Shown here piece by piece: positions 36,936 to 45,160 of a stretch of 64,000 nucleotides of DNA; the stretch's first letter is position 1, and each line of letters starts with the position of its first letter. The stretch is from the NCBI RefSeq assembly GCF_000739935.1, contig NZ_BBJU01000023.1, positions 1-64,000 on the forward strand, in the 5' to 3' direction. Below the pieces are notes generated by a model. That model had not been told where the DNA came from. It made no database searches and worked only from the letters and a program-made list of their open reading frames with translations. Source of the stretch: Agrobacterium rubi TR3 = NBRC 13261. Lineage in GTDB: Bacteria > Pseudomonadota > Alphaproteobacteria > Rhizobiales > Rhizobiaceae. The position numbers and the translations under genes are program-made.

Positions 36936-36957
36936 ACAACGAAAAAAGGGAACAGCG

Positions 36958-37950
36958 ATGAGAAACAGACTTGCATCCATGCTTCTGGCCGGGGCAACGC
37001 TGATGACAGCGTTTGGCGCACAAGCCGCCGAAAAAGTCACGCTTCAGCTGAAATGGGTCACGCAGGCCCAGTTCGCCGGTTATTACGTCGCCAAGGACAA
37101 AGGCTTTTATGAAGCCGAAGGTCTCGATGTAGACATCAAACCCGGCGGCCCGGACATTGCCCCGGCACAGGTGCTGGCAGGCGGTGGCGCAGACGTTGTC
37201 GTTGATTGGCTGCCGTCCGCGCTAGCAACACGCGAAAAAGGCGTGCCGCTCGTCAACATCGCCCAACCCTTCAAAAGATCCGGCATGATGCTGACCTGCC
37301 TCAAGGAAAGCGGCATCACCAAACCGGCGGATTTCAAGGGCAAGACGCTGGGCGTCTGGTTCTTCGGCAACGAGTACCCCTTCCTGTCATGGATGGCGCA
37401 TCTGAAAATTCCGACCACCGGTGGAGCCGATGGCGTGACCGTGCTGAAGCAGGGCTTCAACGTCGATCCGCTGCTGCAGAAGCAGGCGGCCTGCATTTCC
37501 ACCATGACCTACAATGAATATTTGCAGGTGCTGGAAGCGGGCGTGAAGGCCAGCGACCTCGTCACCTTCAAATACGAAGATGAAGGCGTCGCGACGCTGG
37601 AAGACGGCCTTTACGTGCTGGAAGACAAGCTGAAGGACGCCAAGTTTAAGGAAAACATGGTGAAGTTCGTTCGCGCCTCCATGAAGGGCTGGAAGTGGGC
37701 GGAAGAGAACCCCAATGATGCCGCCGATATCGTGCTTGAAAACGATGCCTCCGGCGCACAGACGGAAGCACATCAGAAGGGTATGATGACCGAAGTCGCC
37801 AAGCTGACGGCGGGCTCCACGGGCGCGCTCGACAAGGCCGATTACGACCGCACCGTCAAAACGCTTCTGGGCGGCGGTTCCGATCCCGTCATCACCAAGG
37901 AGCCAACAGGCGCGTTTACGACCGAAATCACGGACGCTGCGCTCAAATAA
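36958..37950 (+). CDS. NMT1/THI5-type solute-binding protein (probable pyrimidine importer)
   Basis: A short Sec signal peptide ends in FGAQAAE near residue 23. The mature part begins KVTLQLKWVTQAQFAGYYVA and continues DKGFYEAEGLDVDIKPGGP, hallmarks of NMT1/THI5-like binding proteins for pyrimidine-type and related heterocycles. It lies last in the operon with dihydropyrimidinase and carbamoylase. AAGGGAACAGCG precedes ATG 36958; the longer open frame overlaps permease 2. Substrate assignment to a pyrimidine or hydantoin is from context. Confidence 0.92.
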   Translation: MRNRLASMLLAGATLMTAFGAQAAEKVTLQLKWVTQAQFAGYYVAKDKGFYEAEGLDVDIKPGGPDIAPAQVLAGGGADVVVDWLPSALATREKGVPLVNIAQPFKRSGMMLTCLKESGITKPADFKGKTLGVWFFGNEYPFLSWMAHLKIPTTGGADGVTVLKQGFNVDPLLQKQAACISTMTYNEYLQVLEAGVKASDLVTFKYEDEGVATLEDGLYVLEDKLKDAKFKENMVKFVRASMKGWKWAEENPNDAADIVLENDASGAQTEAHQKGMMTEVAKLTAGSTGALDKADYDRTVKTLLGGGSDPVITKEPTGAFTTEITDAALK

Positions 37951-38082
37951 ACGTCAAATATACAATCTGTTGTAGCGCATGAGCATGATGTTCTGTGCGT
38001 TTTGCGCTTCAACTACCCCCGATTGAGCCTGCTCGCTTCGTGCATAAGCGTTGCGATAGCGCTTGCCCCAAACTTCTGTTAG

Positions 38083-38110
38083 AGCGTTTCCGTTGTTAAA
38101 TGGAAACGCT
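38083..38110. repeat. Perfect 9-bp inverted repeat upstream of the rutR-like gene
   Basis: AGCGTTTCC and GGAAACGCT flank a ten-base loop, 71 bases before the TetR-family start. It resembles a small dispersed palindrome found between genes in Rhizobiaceae, but could also be an operator of the regulator. There is no T-run on either side. Confidence 0.6.
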
Positions 38111-38181
38111 TTAAGGCAGCCGAACGATCAAACGAAACGGCAGCGAGAGACGCTGGGCATTCGGATCGGAACGGGGGGAAT

Positions 38182-38808
38182 ATGGCAAGAACGGGCAAGG
38201 GTATCCAGAAGCAAAACAGGGAGGACAATATCGCCAAGATATTGAAGGCAGCCGAACAAGTATTTGCGGAGTTAGGGTTCGTCGGCGCTTCCATCAGCCG
38301 GATTGCAGATAGGGCTGGATTGCCCAAATCCAACATCGTTTATTATTTTGAGACGAAAGAACGATTGTATAAATACGTCGTTCGAGACATTTTCAATGTC
38401 TGGCGGGTCGCTGCAGAGCGCTTGGACGCCGAAGACGATCCGGCGATAGCAATAGCTGCCTATGTCGACATAAAAATGGACCTAGCAAGATCGAGGCCCG
38501 ACGGCTCCAAGGTATGGGCCAACGAAATCATTCAGGGTGGCCCATATGTTCAGGATTATCTAGAAACCGAACTGCGTTCATGGACCGAAGACCGTGAAGC
38601 CGTCATGAATATCTGGATCGAGAAAGGCAAGATGCGACCTATGAAACCGAAGCATCTTCTTTACGCGATTTGGGCAACAACTCAACACTATGCCGACTTT
38701 CGACACCAGATTACTACGTTGAACGGCAATAAGGAATATTCGGATCAGCAATGGGCCGAAGCTAAACGCGATTTGACCAACATACTACTGCGCGGCGTAC
38801 TGCCTTGA
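38182..38808 (+). CDS. rutR: TetR-family regulator, RutR-like
   Basis: The 208-residue protein has a TetR helix-turn-helix (GASISRIADRAGLPKSNIVYYF) and a C-terminal domain close to RutR (YcdC), including WANEIIQGGPYVQDYL and LLYAIWATTQHYADF. RutR senses uracil and thymine and controls pyrimidine use. The position 231 bases after the importer and pyrimidine-degradation operon supports this. GGGGGA precedes ATG 38182. A classical TTGACCA palindrome was not found nearby; only one half-site lies before the operon. Confidence 0.87.
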   Translation: MARTGKGIQKQNREDNIAKILKAAEQVFAELGFVGASISRIADRAGLPKSNIVYYFETKERLYKYVVRDIFNVWRVAAERLDAEDDPAIAIAAYVDIKMDLARSRPDGSKVWANEIIQGGPYVQDYLETELRSWTEDREAVMNIWIEKGKMRPMKPKHLLYAIWATTQHYADFRHQITTLNGNKEYSDQQWAEAKRDLTNILLRGVLP

Positions 38809-38862
38809 CTGTAGCGTTATCAGTTGCTGGCATCGGTGCGCCCCGCTTGCCAATGTAAACGA

Positions 38863-40404
38863 TTATACCTCCAACACTGGGTGCAAGCCCTTGTATGGAG
38901 GCGGTGTGGTTTCCCAGCTTTCCGCGAAGGAATGCAGGGCGCTGACCAAGACATTTAATTCGGTGTCATCAGTTCTTGGGTTCATGACGACGAAGCGAAG
39001 ATAGAGTACCCCGTTATAGGTAGTCGTTGTCAAATACAGGCCACCGCGTTCGACGATATATACCCGCAAAGCCTTGTTGTAAGCGTCCGCATTGATGCTT
39101 GCATCACTCGGCACATAGCGAAACAACACGATATTGAACTCTGGGCTCACCGGCATTTCAATTTTGGAAATCTTGGACAGGCTATCAACGAACATGGCGG
39201 TGATGTCGAAGATTCGGTCTATCAGGGTCTCATAAATAGAAGTGCCGTAGATCGATAACACGCCCCACAGCGAAAGTGCCGCGGCACGTTTGGTGCATTC
39301 TGCCGTCGCCAAACCACAGTCATATTCATGCGCACCATCGCCATTCTCTACAAAAAGAAAAGGGGCATCCTGGCTGAATGCCACGTATTTATCGCGCGGA
39401 CGCTTGTAAAACAGATAGGTCGACAGCGTTGGCATGAACAGCATCTTATGTGCGTCCCATATTACGCTATCCGCTCGCTCGATTCCCTCGATGAGATGAC
39501 GATGCCTTGATGAAAAGCTGACGGCCCCGCCATGTGCTGCATCAACATGCAGCCATACATCATATTTTTCGCAAAGATCGGCAATTTTGTGCAGGGGATC
39601 GAAGGAGCCAGTCCGGGTTGCACAAGCCGAAGCGACGACCGCAATCACCGGAGTGTTGCTCTTCTTCAAACTCTCAAGCAATTCCGCAAGTGCAACTGGA
39701 TCGGTTCTACCGGAGCGGTCGGAGGCAACATAGAGACATTGCTCGGAGCCAATACCCAGAATGCCCGCCGCCCGTTCAACCGAATAATGTGATTCCATAT
39801 GGGTGATGATGACGGGTGGGGTTGCACCTCTGCACAGCCCTTTTTTCCAAACATCATCTAGTAGCTTGTTACGAGCTGTGAGCAACGCAGTCAAATTGGC
39901 CAGCGTGCCGCCGGATGTAACAAGACCGGAAAAGCTGTTCGGTTCGAAGCCGAGCTGCTCGCCTAGCCTTTCAACCATCACTTTTTCCACGGCGGTCGCC
40001 CATGGACCGAGTTCGTAGATCGCCATTCCTTGATTGGCAACATCAGCTGCAAACTCAAAAAGAGCTGCGATCGGAATAGCCGGTGGCAGTTGGTGGCCGA
40101 TATATCCGGGATGATGAAGCCTTTGGGTGTTGGCGAAAAACTGGCCGATCATTGCGGCAGTCGTAGTTGCTATCTCGGCGCTGTTTGCTGGGTCAACGTT
40201 CCGATCCGCTTTCAGTCTGGCACGCACGTCCTGCATATTTTGTTCAGGCGGTCTAGCAGTCAAAACGGACCCGACACGCGCCTGTGCATCGCTGAGATAT
40301 TCAGCAATCTGTTTCAGCACGGCCTCTCCAGCTCTGGAAAATGTCTCGGGATCGTAAAGTTGATCGATGGCCTTGGATAAATCAGACGTTTGGGAGCTTG
40401 TCAT
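38863..40404 (-). CDS. Group II PLP-dependent decarboxylase (diaminobutyrate/aromatic amino acid type)
   Basis: The 513-residue enzyme removes the carboxyl group of an amino acid using pyridoxal phosphate. LVTSGGTLANLTAL binds the phosphate, HVDAAHGGAVSF holds the aspartate under the pyridine ring, and the cofactor lysine is in SVIWDAHKMLFMP. That DAHK form is typical of L-2,4-diaminobutyrate decarboxylases rather than the NPHK of aromatic ones. The start is 31 bases from the interrupted YqcI/YcgG gene, so they form a two-gene unit. The substrate is not settled by sequence. Confidence 0.9.
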   Translation of the reverse strand: MTSSQTSDLSKAIDQLYDPETFSRAGEAVLKQIAEYLSDAQARVGSVLTARPPEQNMQDVRARLKADRNVDPANSAEIATTTAAMIGQFFANTQRLHHPGYIGHQLPPAIPIAALFEFAADVANQGMAIYELGPWATAVEKVMVERLGEQLGFEPNSFSGLVTSGGTLANLTALLTARNKLLDDVWKKGLCRGATPPVIITHMESHYSVERAAGILGIGSEQCLYVASDRSGRTDPVALAELLESLKKSNTPVIAVVASACATRTGSFDPLHKIADLCEKYDVWLHVDAAHGGAVSFSSRHRHLIEGIERADSVIWDAHKMLFMPTLSTYLFYKRPRDKYVAFSQDAPFLFVENGDGAHEYDCGLATAECTKRAAALSLWGVLSIYGTSIYETLIDRIFDITAMFVDSLSKISKIEMPVSPEFNIVLFRYVPSDASINADAYNKALRVYIVERGGLYLTTTTYNGVLYLRFVVMNPRTDDTELNVLVSALHSFAESWETTPPPYKGLHPVLEV

Positions 40405-40434
40405 TTTTCAGGTTCTTCAACAGTCAAAAGAAAT

Positions 40435-41232
40435 TTATTTGGATTTGATATGCAATGGGCATCGCGAAGGTGAAGGATGCTGATCGCTGTACAGAAAATA
40501 TTGAAGCCACTCGCGATTATGCTCATCCCCGTACATGCTGAGTTGGTCAGCGCTATCGAGACCGTCGTATTTCATCCAGCGCTCGCGAATTTTCTGACGC
40601 ACTTTCAAGCCGAATGATGTGTTCCTGCCCGCAACGATGTCAAAGTTGGTTCTTGGTTGAATGGTGAATACCAACGAATTCGAAAGCACGCGGCTTCTAT
40701 GTTTGCCCAAAACCGGAGACGTAATATTGATGAATAGCTGACATCCGTTGAAGCAAAAGCTCCACAAAGGGTCGTCAGGATCCGTCGGAATTTCGTTAGG
40801 CCATGCGTGTTTATCACGATAATGCAGGTATTGAAGGATGTACCAGGACGCATTTGAGTAGTGATACAGCTCATCCATTTTTCTTTGTGGGTGGAATATT
40901 ACCATCAGCGGCGGGCATATTTCGCCAGCACCATGAGAGCTTTTAATGTAATCACAATATTGCGTCATGTGGCTACACAAGAGGTCCAAATCCTTCGTTT
41001 CCTGCCAGCCATCAATGAACGTCAGCAAAAGATAGCATTCCTACATGGCCTTCTTAGCAAAAATACAAGGAAAAGTTTCATCCTTCAAATGCGTGGAAAT
41101 TTGTGTCCAGACTTGAGATTTCCAGCCACCTTGCGCAAAATGAGGTATATTATCTTCGCTTTCTAATATTTGATCCAATCTAATTAATGCTTCAGGAAAA
41201 CCCTTTTTATCAAAAGTGAATTTCACAGACAT
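40435..41232 (-). pseudogene. YqcI/YcgG family (DcsA/GntA-like haem N-oxygenase family), interrupted by an in-frame amber codon
   Basis: Two minus-strand segments, 41041-41232 and 40435-41028, lie in the same frame and read as one protein of about 264 residues with a single TAG at 41041-41043 (codon 64). The first part ends FPCIFAKKAM, a conserved family stretch, and the second continues LLTFIDGWQETKDL and DDPLWSFCFNGCQLF. Characterised relatives are haem-dependent N-hydroxylases: DcsA (arginine, cycloserine pathway) and GntA (guanitoxin pathway). GGAG precedes ATG 41232. Either a recent nonsense mutation, a sequencing error, or restart at TTG 41028. The rest of the frame is clean, so the damage is recent. 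Confidence 0.8.
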
Positions 41233-41781
41233 TATTGGTTCTCCAGTATGTCATATTAATTATGCTCGAATAGGGTCAGGCACCTATTCTAGTAAAATAA
41301 TTTTCTCGCCGTCGTTTGCGAAAGGCATCTTTAAATAAAGCGATATTAAACTGATATTCTGTACGGTCGTGCAAAATTATTTCAATGAATGATTGTGTCT
41401 TTTTTGTGGTTTTTCATCAACCTTAGGGTGTCTATTTCAAACGAAATCCATCTTATTTTCGTCTTTAAGTAGTCGCTTAATTTGAGCCACGCATCCAAAC
41501 AGAGGTGGCTCGGAAAATCTGCATGGCGGGGACAAGTGGAATTTCTGCCTGACTTCGGCTTAAATAGCGTGACAACACGAGCGCGCCTGAACCATAGCTA
41601 GGCTTTCGATGCGAAGGTTGCACTTGCCGCTATCAGAGACGCACGTGACCCCAGAAGCTTGAAGACTTGAGCCAAGTCCGGATCAGCTAAGTGTTTATCG
41701 TGGAGACGCAGCCTTGCCGCCCCACGATCTGAAGGACCCGCCGGGTATCCGCCAATCCCGCAGTGTGAAGCCAATTTCCGA
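41233..41781. other. AT-rich region without a recognised gene
   Basis: About 550 bases, AT-rich from 41233 to about 41500 and more GC-rich after that. A minus-strand open frame of 72 codons at 41598-41816 overlaps the asparaginase end and matches nothing I know. The first part probably holds the promoter of the decarboxylase pair, including the inverted repeat at 41268-41289. GCCAC and GTGGC near 41490-41512 form another weak repeat. Confidence 0.45.
41268..41289 (-). promoter_or_regulatory. Inverted repeat in the promoter region of the YqcI/decarboxylase unit
   Basis: GAATAGG and CCTATTC are perfect seven-base arms separated by eight bases, 36 bases upstream of the YqcI/YcgG start. A TAATAT (-10 like) lies between the repeat and the start on the minus strand. 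The spacing suits a dimeric regulator covering the -35 region. No regulator gene lies next to it. Confidence 0.5.
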
Positions 41782-42732
41782 TTACTTGATCGCAAACACC
41801 TGGTCATGTGTGGCAACGAAGAATTGTCCCTCGGAGGTCACCCAACCGCGGAACATGCCATCGGTGTTATAGGGCGCGGCAATCGAGCCATCCGCGCCGA
41901 CAGCAACCAGCCCCGCACCGATGCCATGCGGTTTCAAATCCTCCTGGATGACCTTGGAGGCTGCCTTTTCAACGGTTTCTCCGAGGTATCCGATGCGGCT
42001 TGCCACTTCGTGGCCAACTGCGTAGCGAATGAAGAACTCACCCTTGCCGGTGCCTGATACGGCGCACAGCCCATCGCGCGCATAGGTGCCCGCGCCGACG
42101 ATCGGTGTGTCGCCGATACGGCCGACCGGCTTGTTATTGTAACCGCCCGTTGAGGTCGCAGCCGCCAGATGTCCAGCCGCATCAAGAGCTACCGCGCCAA
42201 CTGTACCGTGTTTTTCGGATTCGCTGGCCACCGCCGCCGTACCCGCTTCGGCATGGGCCTTCATAGCAGCCAGTGCATTGACGCGCTTTTCGGTGGTGAA
42301 GTAGGCGTTCTCAACGATTTCAAGTCCTTCTGCTTCGGCAAAATCGTCTGCAGCTGAACCGCCCATGATGACGGCATCGCCTTTTTCCATGACGCGCCGT
42401 GCGGCCTTGATCGGATTGCGGATGCGCCTTGCAAGAGTAATGCCGCCCGCCTCCAGCGTGGCCCCGTCCATGATCGAGGCCTCGAGTTCATGATCACCAT
42501 CGGCATTGAGCGCCGCACCGTAACCGGCATTGAAGTGCGGGCTGTTTTCCATCACGACGACCGCTGCCTGCACAGCATCAAGCGCTGAACCATCGGCCGT
42601 CAGCACAGCCCAGCCCGCTCGCAGCGCATGAGCGAGATCGACACGAGCTGCCTCCCATTCTGCCTCGGTGAGGCCGAGTTTTGCCATAACGCCGCAACCA
42701 CCGTGAATTGCCAGTGCGATCTTGCCCATCAT
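41782..42732 (-). CDS. iaaA: Isoaspartyl peptidase / plant-type L-asparaginase
   Basis: The 316-residue Ntn-hydrolase precursor cleaves itself before Thr177 in KHGTVGAVALD to expose the catalytic threonine. The enzyme hydrolyses beta-aspartyl dipeptides and asparagine. LAIHGGCGV at the start and GNNKPVGRIGD-like STGGYNNKPVGRIGDTP after the cleavage site are standard. It is the last gene of the minus-strand arm of the MarR locus, downstream of a peptide-binding protein, which fits breakdown of imported isoaspartyl peptides. Start could be either of the two first Met. Confidence 0.92.
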   Translation of the reverse strand: MMGKIALAIHGGCGVMAKLGLTEAEWEAARVDLAHALRAGWAVLTADGSALDAVQAAVVVMENSPHFNAGYGAALNADGDHELEASIMDGATLEAGGITLARRIRNPIKAARRVMEKGDAVIMGGSAADDFAEAEGLEIVENAYFTTEKRVNALAAMKAHAEAGTAAVASESEKHGTVGAVALDAAGHLAAATSTGGYNNKPVGRIGDTPIVGAGTYARDGLCAVSGTGKGEFFIRYAVGHEVASRIGYLGETVEKAASKVIQEDLKPHGIGAGLVAVGADGSIAAPYNTDGMFRGWVTSEGQFFVATHDQVFAIK

Positions 42733-42756
42733 TCTTCCTTCCCTTTAACGAAATCA

Positions 42757-42779
42757 GCCGGGCAAAAATCTTGCCCGGC
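42757..42779 (-). promoter_or_regulatory. Hairpin between binding-protein and asparaginase genes
   Basis: GCCGGGCAA and TTGCCCGGC form perfect nine-base arms around a five-base loop, downstream of the binding-protein stop on the minus strand. No proper T-run follows. It probably stabilises the upstream message or limits readthrough into the asparaginase gene. Confidence 0.65.
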
Positions 42780-42802
42780 CGTGTCTGTGATGTCTGCGCG
42801 GA

Positions 42803-44395
42803 TTACTTCGCAGGACGAATATTCATCGCCAGCGTGTCTTCATCCGAACGCGGCACGATGGTGATGGTCTTCTTCATGCCCCAGGCCGAAATGATCGAGG
42901 CGATCGACAGGTTGGGGCGGTCAGAAGCCACGATCGCATTGGCATCTTTCAGATACTGCTCGCGCTTTGCGGCATCCATTTCCACACCAGCTTGCTCGAT
43001 CAACTTATCCAGTGCCGGGTTCGAGTAACCGCGAATGTTGAAGGCGCCGAGCTTCTTGGCCGGCTCGTTGGTGTGAACCAGCGACGACAGCGTATAGTTG
43101 GCTTCACCGGTCAGCGTTCCCCAACCGGACATGGTCAGCGAGTAATCGCCGCGCGTGTTGGCGGGGAAATAGACGGCACCGGGCTGGGCATTGGCTTCCA
43201 CCTGAATACCGATCGCCGTCAACATCTGCGCAATCGTGGTGCCGGCATCCTTGTCGCCTGGCAGACGGTCATTGGTGAAGGAGAAGGTCACCTTGAAACC
43301 ATCGGGATAACCCGCCTCAGCCAGCAGAGCCTTTGCCTTGTCCACATCCGACTTGGTCGGCTTCACATCGGGATTGTAACCAAAAATGTTCGGCGTCACG
43401 AGTTGTGACTGTACAGTGCCCATGCCTTCCATGGCGATTTCGGTTATGGTTTCGCGGTCGATGGCCAGATCGAAAGCTTCACGCACTTTCGGATCGGTAA
43501 AAGGGTTCTTCGGCAGCGGTGAGCCGTCCTTGGCGCTGACCTGCGGTGACTTATCACGGAAATCGAAAGCGATGTTAAAGAGGTAGACGCTGTCCTGGCG
43601 AACGATGGTGAGCTTTGAATCCTGCTCAAGTGTAGGCACGTCAGAGGCAGGAATGCGGGCGATGAGATCGACCTGACCGGCCTTCAGCTGTGCAACGCGG
43701 GCCGCATCGTTCGGCAGTTCCTTGCGAATAACTTTGTCCCACGGCTCCTTGCCGCCCCAGTAGCCATCGAAACGTTCCAGAACGAGTTGTTCCTTCGGCG
43801 TCCACGAGACGAACTTGTAAGGGCCGGTGCCGATGGCGGCCTTCCCGGAATTGAAGCCCTCGGAGGCCTTTTCGGCGCTGTCGGAATAATCCTTGGCGGC
43901 GATGTGGGAGACGACGAACAGGCGGATGAAATCATTCGGCAGGTTCGGAGCTGGGCCATCGGTTTTGACGCGAATGGTCAGCGGATCGACAATCTCAACG
44001 CCCTTCACACGGCGCACATAGATCGTGGTCGGGTTCGGGCCGGCAACACGCGGAATGCGCTCGATGGAGAATTTCACGTCTTCGGCGGTGAAGTCGGATC
44101 CGTCATGGAATTTGACACCCGGACGCAGCTCGAATTCCCAGGTGCTGTCGTCAATCGCAGTCCAGCTGGTCGCAAGGCCAGGCTCGAGTTCGAGGTTGTT
44201 GCCGGATTTGATGAGCGAGTCGTAAATATGCTTCATCGCTTCGGCGTGGGTGCCGGCGGCGGTGAAGTCTGGGTCGATAGAAAGCGGTCCGGCACGCACG
44301 CCGATTGTCAGATCGGCGGCAAGGGCGGCACTTGAAACGCCGCCGAGCAACGCCGTTGCAAGCACGGCTGTTCGGAATGTTTTCGAGATTATCAT
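42803..44395 (-). CDS. Peptide-type solute-binding protein (SBP family 5)
   Basis: A Sec signal peptide ends SSAALAAD near residue 27. The 530-residue protein then reads LTIGVRAGPLSIDPDF, FELRPGVKFHDGSDFTAEDVKFS and REAFDLAIDRETITEIAMEG, all family 5 landmarks. It starts by ATGA overlap with the marR-family gene. Its permeases and ATPase lie on the opposite strand (45926-49496), so the importer is split across the divergent promoter region. Confidence 0.92.
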   Translation of the reverse strand: MIISKTFRTAVLATALLGGVSSAALAADLTIGVRAGPLSIDPDFTAAGTHAEAMKHIYDSLIKSGNNLELEPGLATSWTAIDDSTWEFELRPGVKFHDGSDFTAEDVKFSIERIPRVAGPNPTTIYVRRVKGVEIVDPLTIRVKTDGPAPNLPNDFIRLFVVSHIAAKDYSDSAEKASEGFNSGKAAIGTGPYKFVSWTPKEQLVLERFDGYWGGKEPWDKVIRKELPNDAARVAQLKAGQVDLIARIPASDVPTLEQDSKLTIVRQDSVYLFNIAFDFRDKSPQVSAKDGSPLPKNPFTDPKVREAFDLAIDRETITEIAMEGMGTVQSQLVTPNIFGYNPDVKPTKSDVDKAKALLAEAGYPDGFKVTFSFTNDRLPGDKDAGTTIAQMLTAIGIQVEANAQPGAVYFPANTRGDYSLTMSGWGTLTGEANYTLSSLVHTNEPAKKLGAFNIRGYSNPALDKLIEQAGVEMDAAKREQYLKDANAIVASDRPNLSIASIISAWGMKKTITIVPRSDEDTLAMNIRPAK

Positions 44396-44955
44396 TCTTC
44401 GTTCTCCTCTGTCGTTGTCATAGGGGGCCAGTTCGGTGAATCCACGACGACCTTGGCAAGCAGTTCCGACAGCATCAGCTGTTCGGCAGGCGTCAGCGAT
44501 GAGACCATCGCCTTCTCGCGCTCGACCATCGGCTGCATGGCTTGCTCGACGATGCGTTTGCCTTCGTCGGTGATGTAAAGGACAAAACTCCTCAAATCCG
44601 CCTGATCGATTTCACGGCGGATGATGTTTTTGTCGATGAGCTTCTGGATTGCCCGGCTGATCGTGTTCTTGGGAAATCCGGAAGAACTGCAGATGGCGCT
44701 CGCGGTCAGCCCGTCGGACAGGCCGAGCGAATAGAGAACAACGAATTCCGGCCGCGGAATGCCGTGTTCCTTTTCGATCAGCCGATAGATTGGCTCGTTG
44801 AATTGCAGCGCCAGAAAGTTGAAGCGAAACGACAGCCAACAGGGATTTTGCCAGAGTTTGACGGAGACAAGGTCCTCCACGCCGTGGCTTCCGGCCGCGA
44901 CTTTGCCGCCTTCCCGCAGCAGAGCATCCAGTGTTGGTCCCCGTGACTGTCTCAA
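44392..44955 (-). CDS. MarR-family transcriptional regulator
   Basis: The protein of up to 187 residues has a winged helix core: FVVLYSLGLSDGLTASAICSS, then FPKNTISRAIQKLIDKNII and the wing REIDQADLRSFVLYITDEGKRI. MarR proteins are dimeric repressors released by small ligands. The TTG at 44955 gives a longer N-terminus than usual and the real start may be further in. It sits at the divergent centre of the locus, facing two 16-bp inverted repeats (44985-45000 and 45037-45052) that are its likely operators. Confidence 0.88.
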   Translation of the reverse strand: MRQSRGPTLDALLREGGKVAAGSHGVEDLVSVKLWQNPCWLSFRFNFLALQFNEPIYRLIEKEHGIPRPEFVVLYSLGLSDGLTASAICSSSGFPKNTISRAIQKLIDKNIIRREIDQADLRSFVLYITDEGKRIVEQAMQPMVEREKAMVSSLTPAEQLMLSELLAKVVVDSPNWPPMTTTEENEE

Positions 44956-44984
44956 TCAACCCTCGCTTCGTTAAAATTCATTTT

Positions 44985-45000
44985 AGTCCCGTATGGAACT
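44985..45000. promoter_or_regulatory. Operator-like site 1 of the MarR locus
   Basis: AGTCCCGTATGGAACT is an imperfect inverted repeat matching site 2 at 12 of 16 positions. Both are preceded by a T-run and followed by T. It lies 30 bases before the marR-family start. Confidence 0.6.
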
Positions 45001-45036
45001 TGACGCCGGATTAAATGGCTGTCAATTTCTTTTTTT

Positions 45037-45052
45037 AGTTCCATTTAGAACT
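45037..45052. promoter_or_regulatory. Operator-like site 2 of the MarR locus
   Basis: AGTTCCATTTAGAACT has perfect five-base arms AGTTC/GAACT around six bases. It starts exactly 52 bases after site 1, about five helical turns, so two dimers would sit on one DNA face between the divergent genes. Confidence 0.65.
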
Positions 45053-45160
45053 TTGTTTGATGAGGCGCAGATAGGCAGAAAGCACAAATATTGTGCTGAA
45101 ACGCCAAATGGTGGACGTTCTTTGCGCGTTTGCGCCGCAAATGAGAATGAGGATAGCGAA

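Noticed and set aside
41041-41043. Programmed readthrough or a special amino acid at the amber codon of the YqcI/YcgG gene
   Set aside because: No readthrough context or recoding gene is seen; a point mutation or base-call error is simpler.
41598-41816. 72-codon minus-strand frame after the asparaginase gene
   Set aside because: Overlaps the asparaginase end, lacks a ribosome site and resembles no family.
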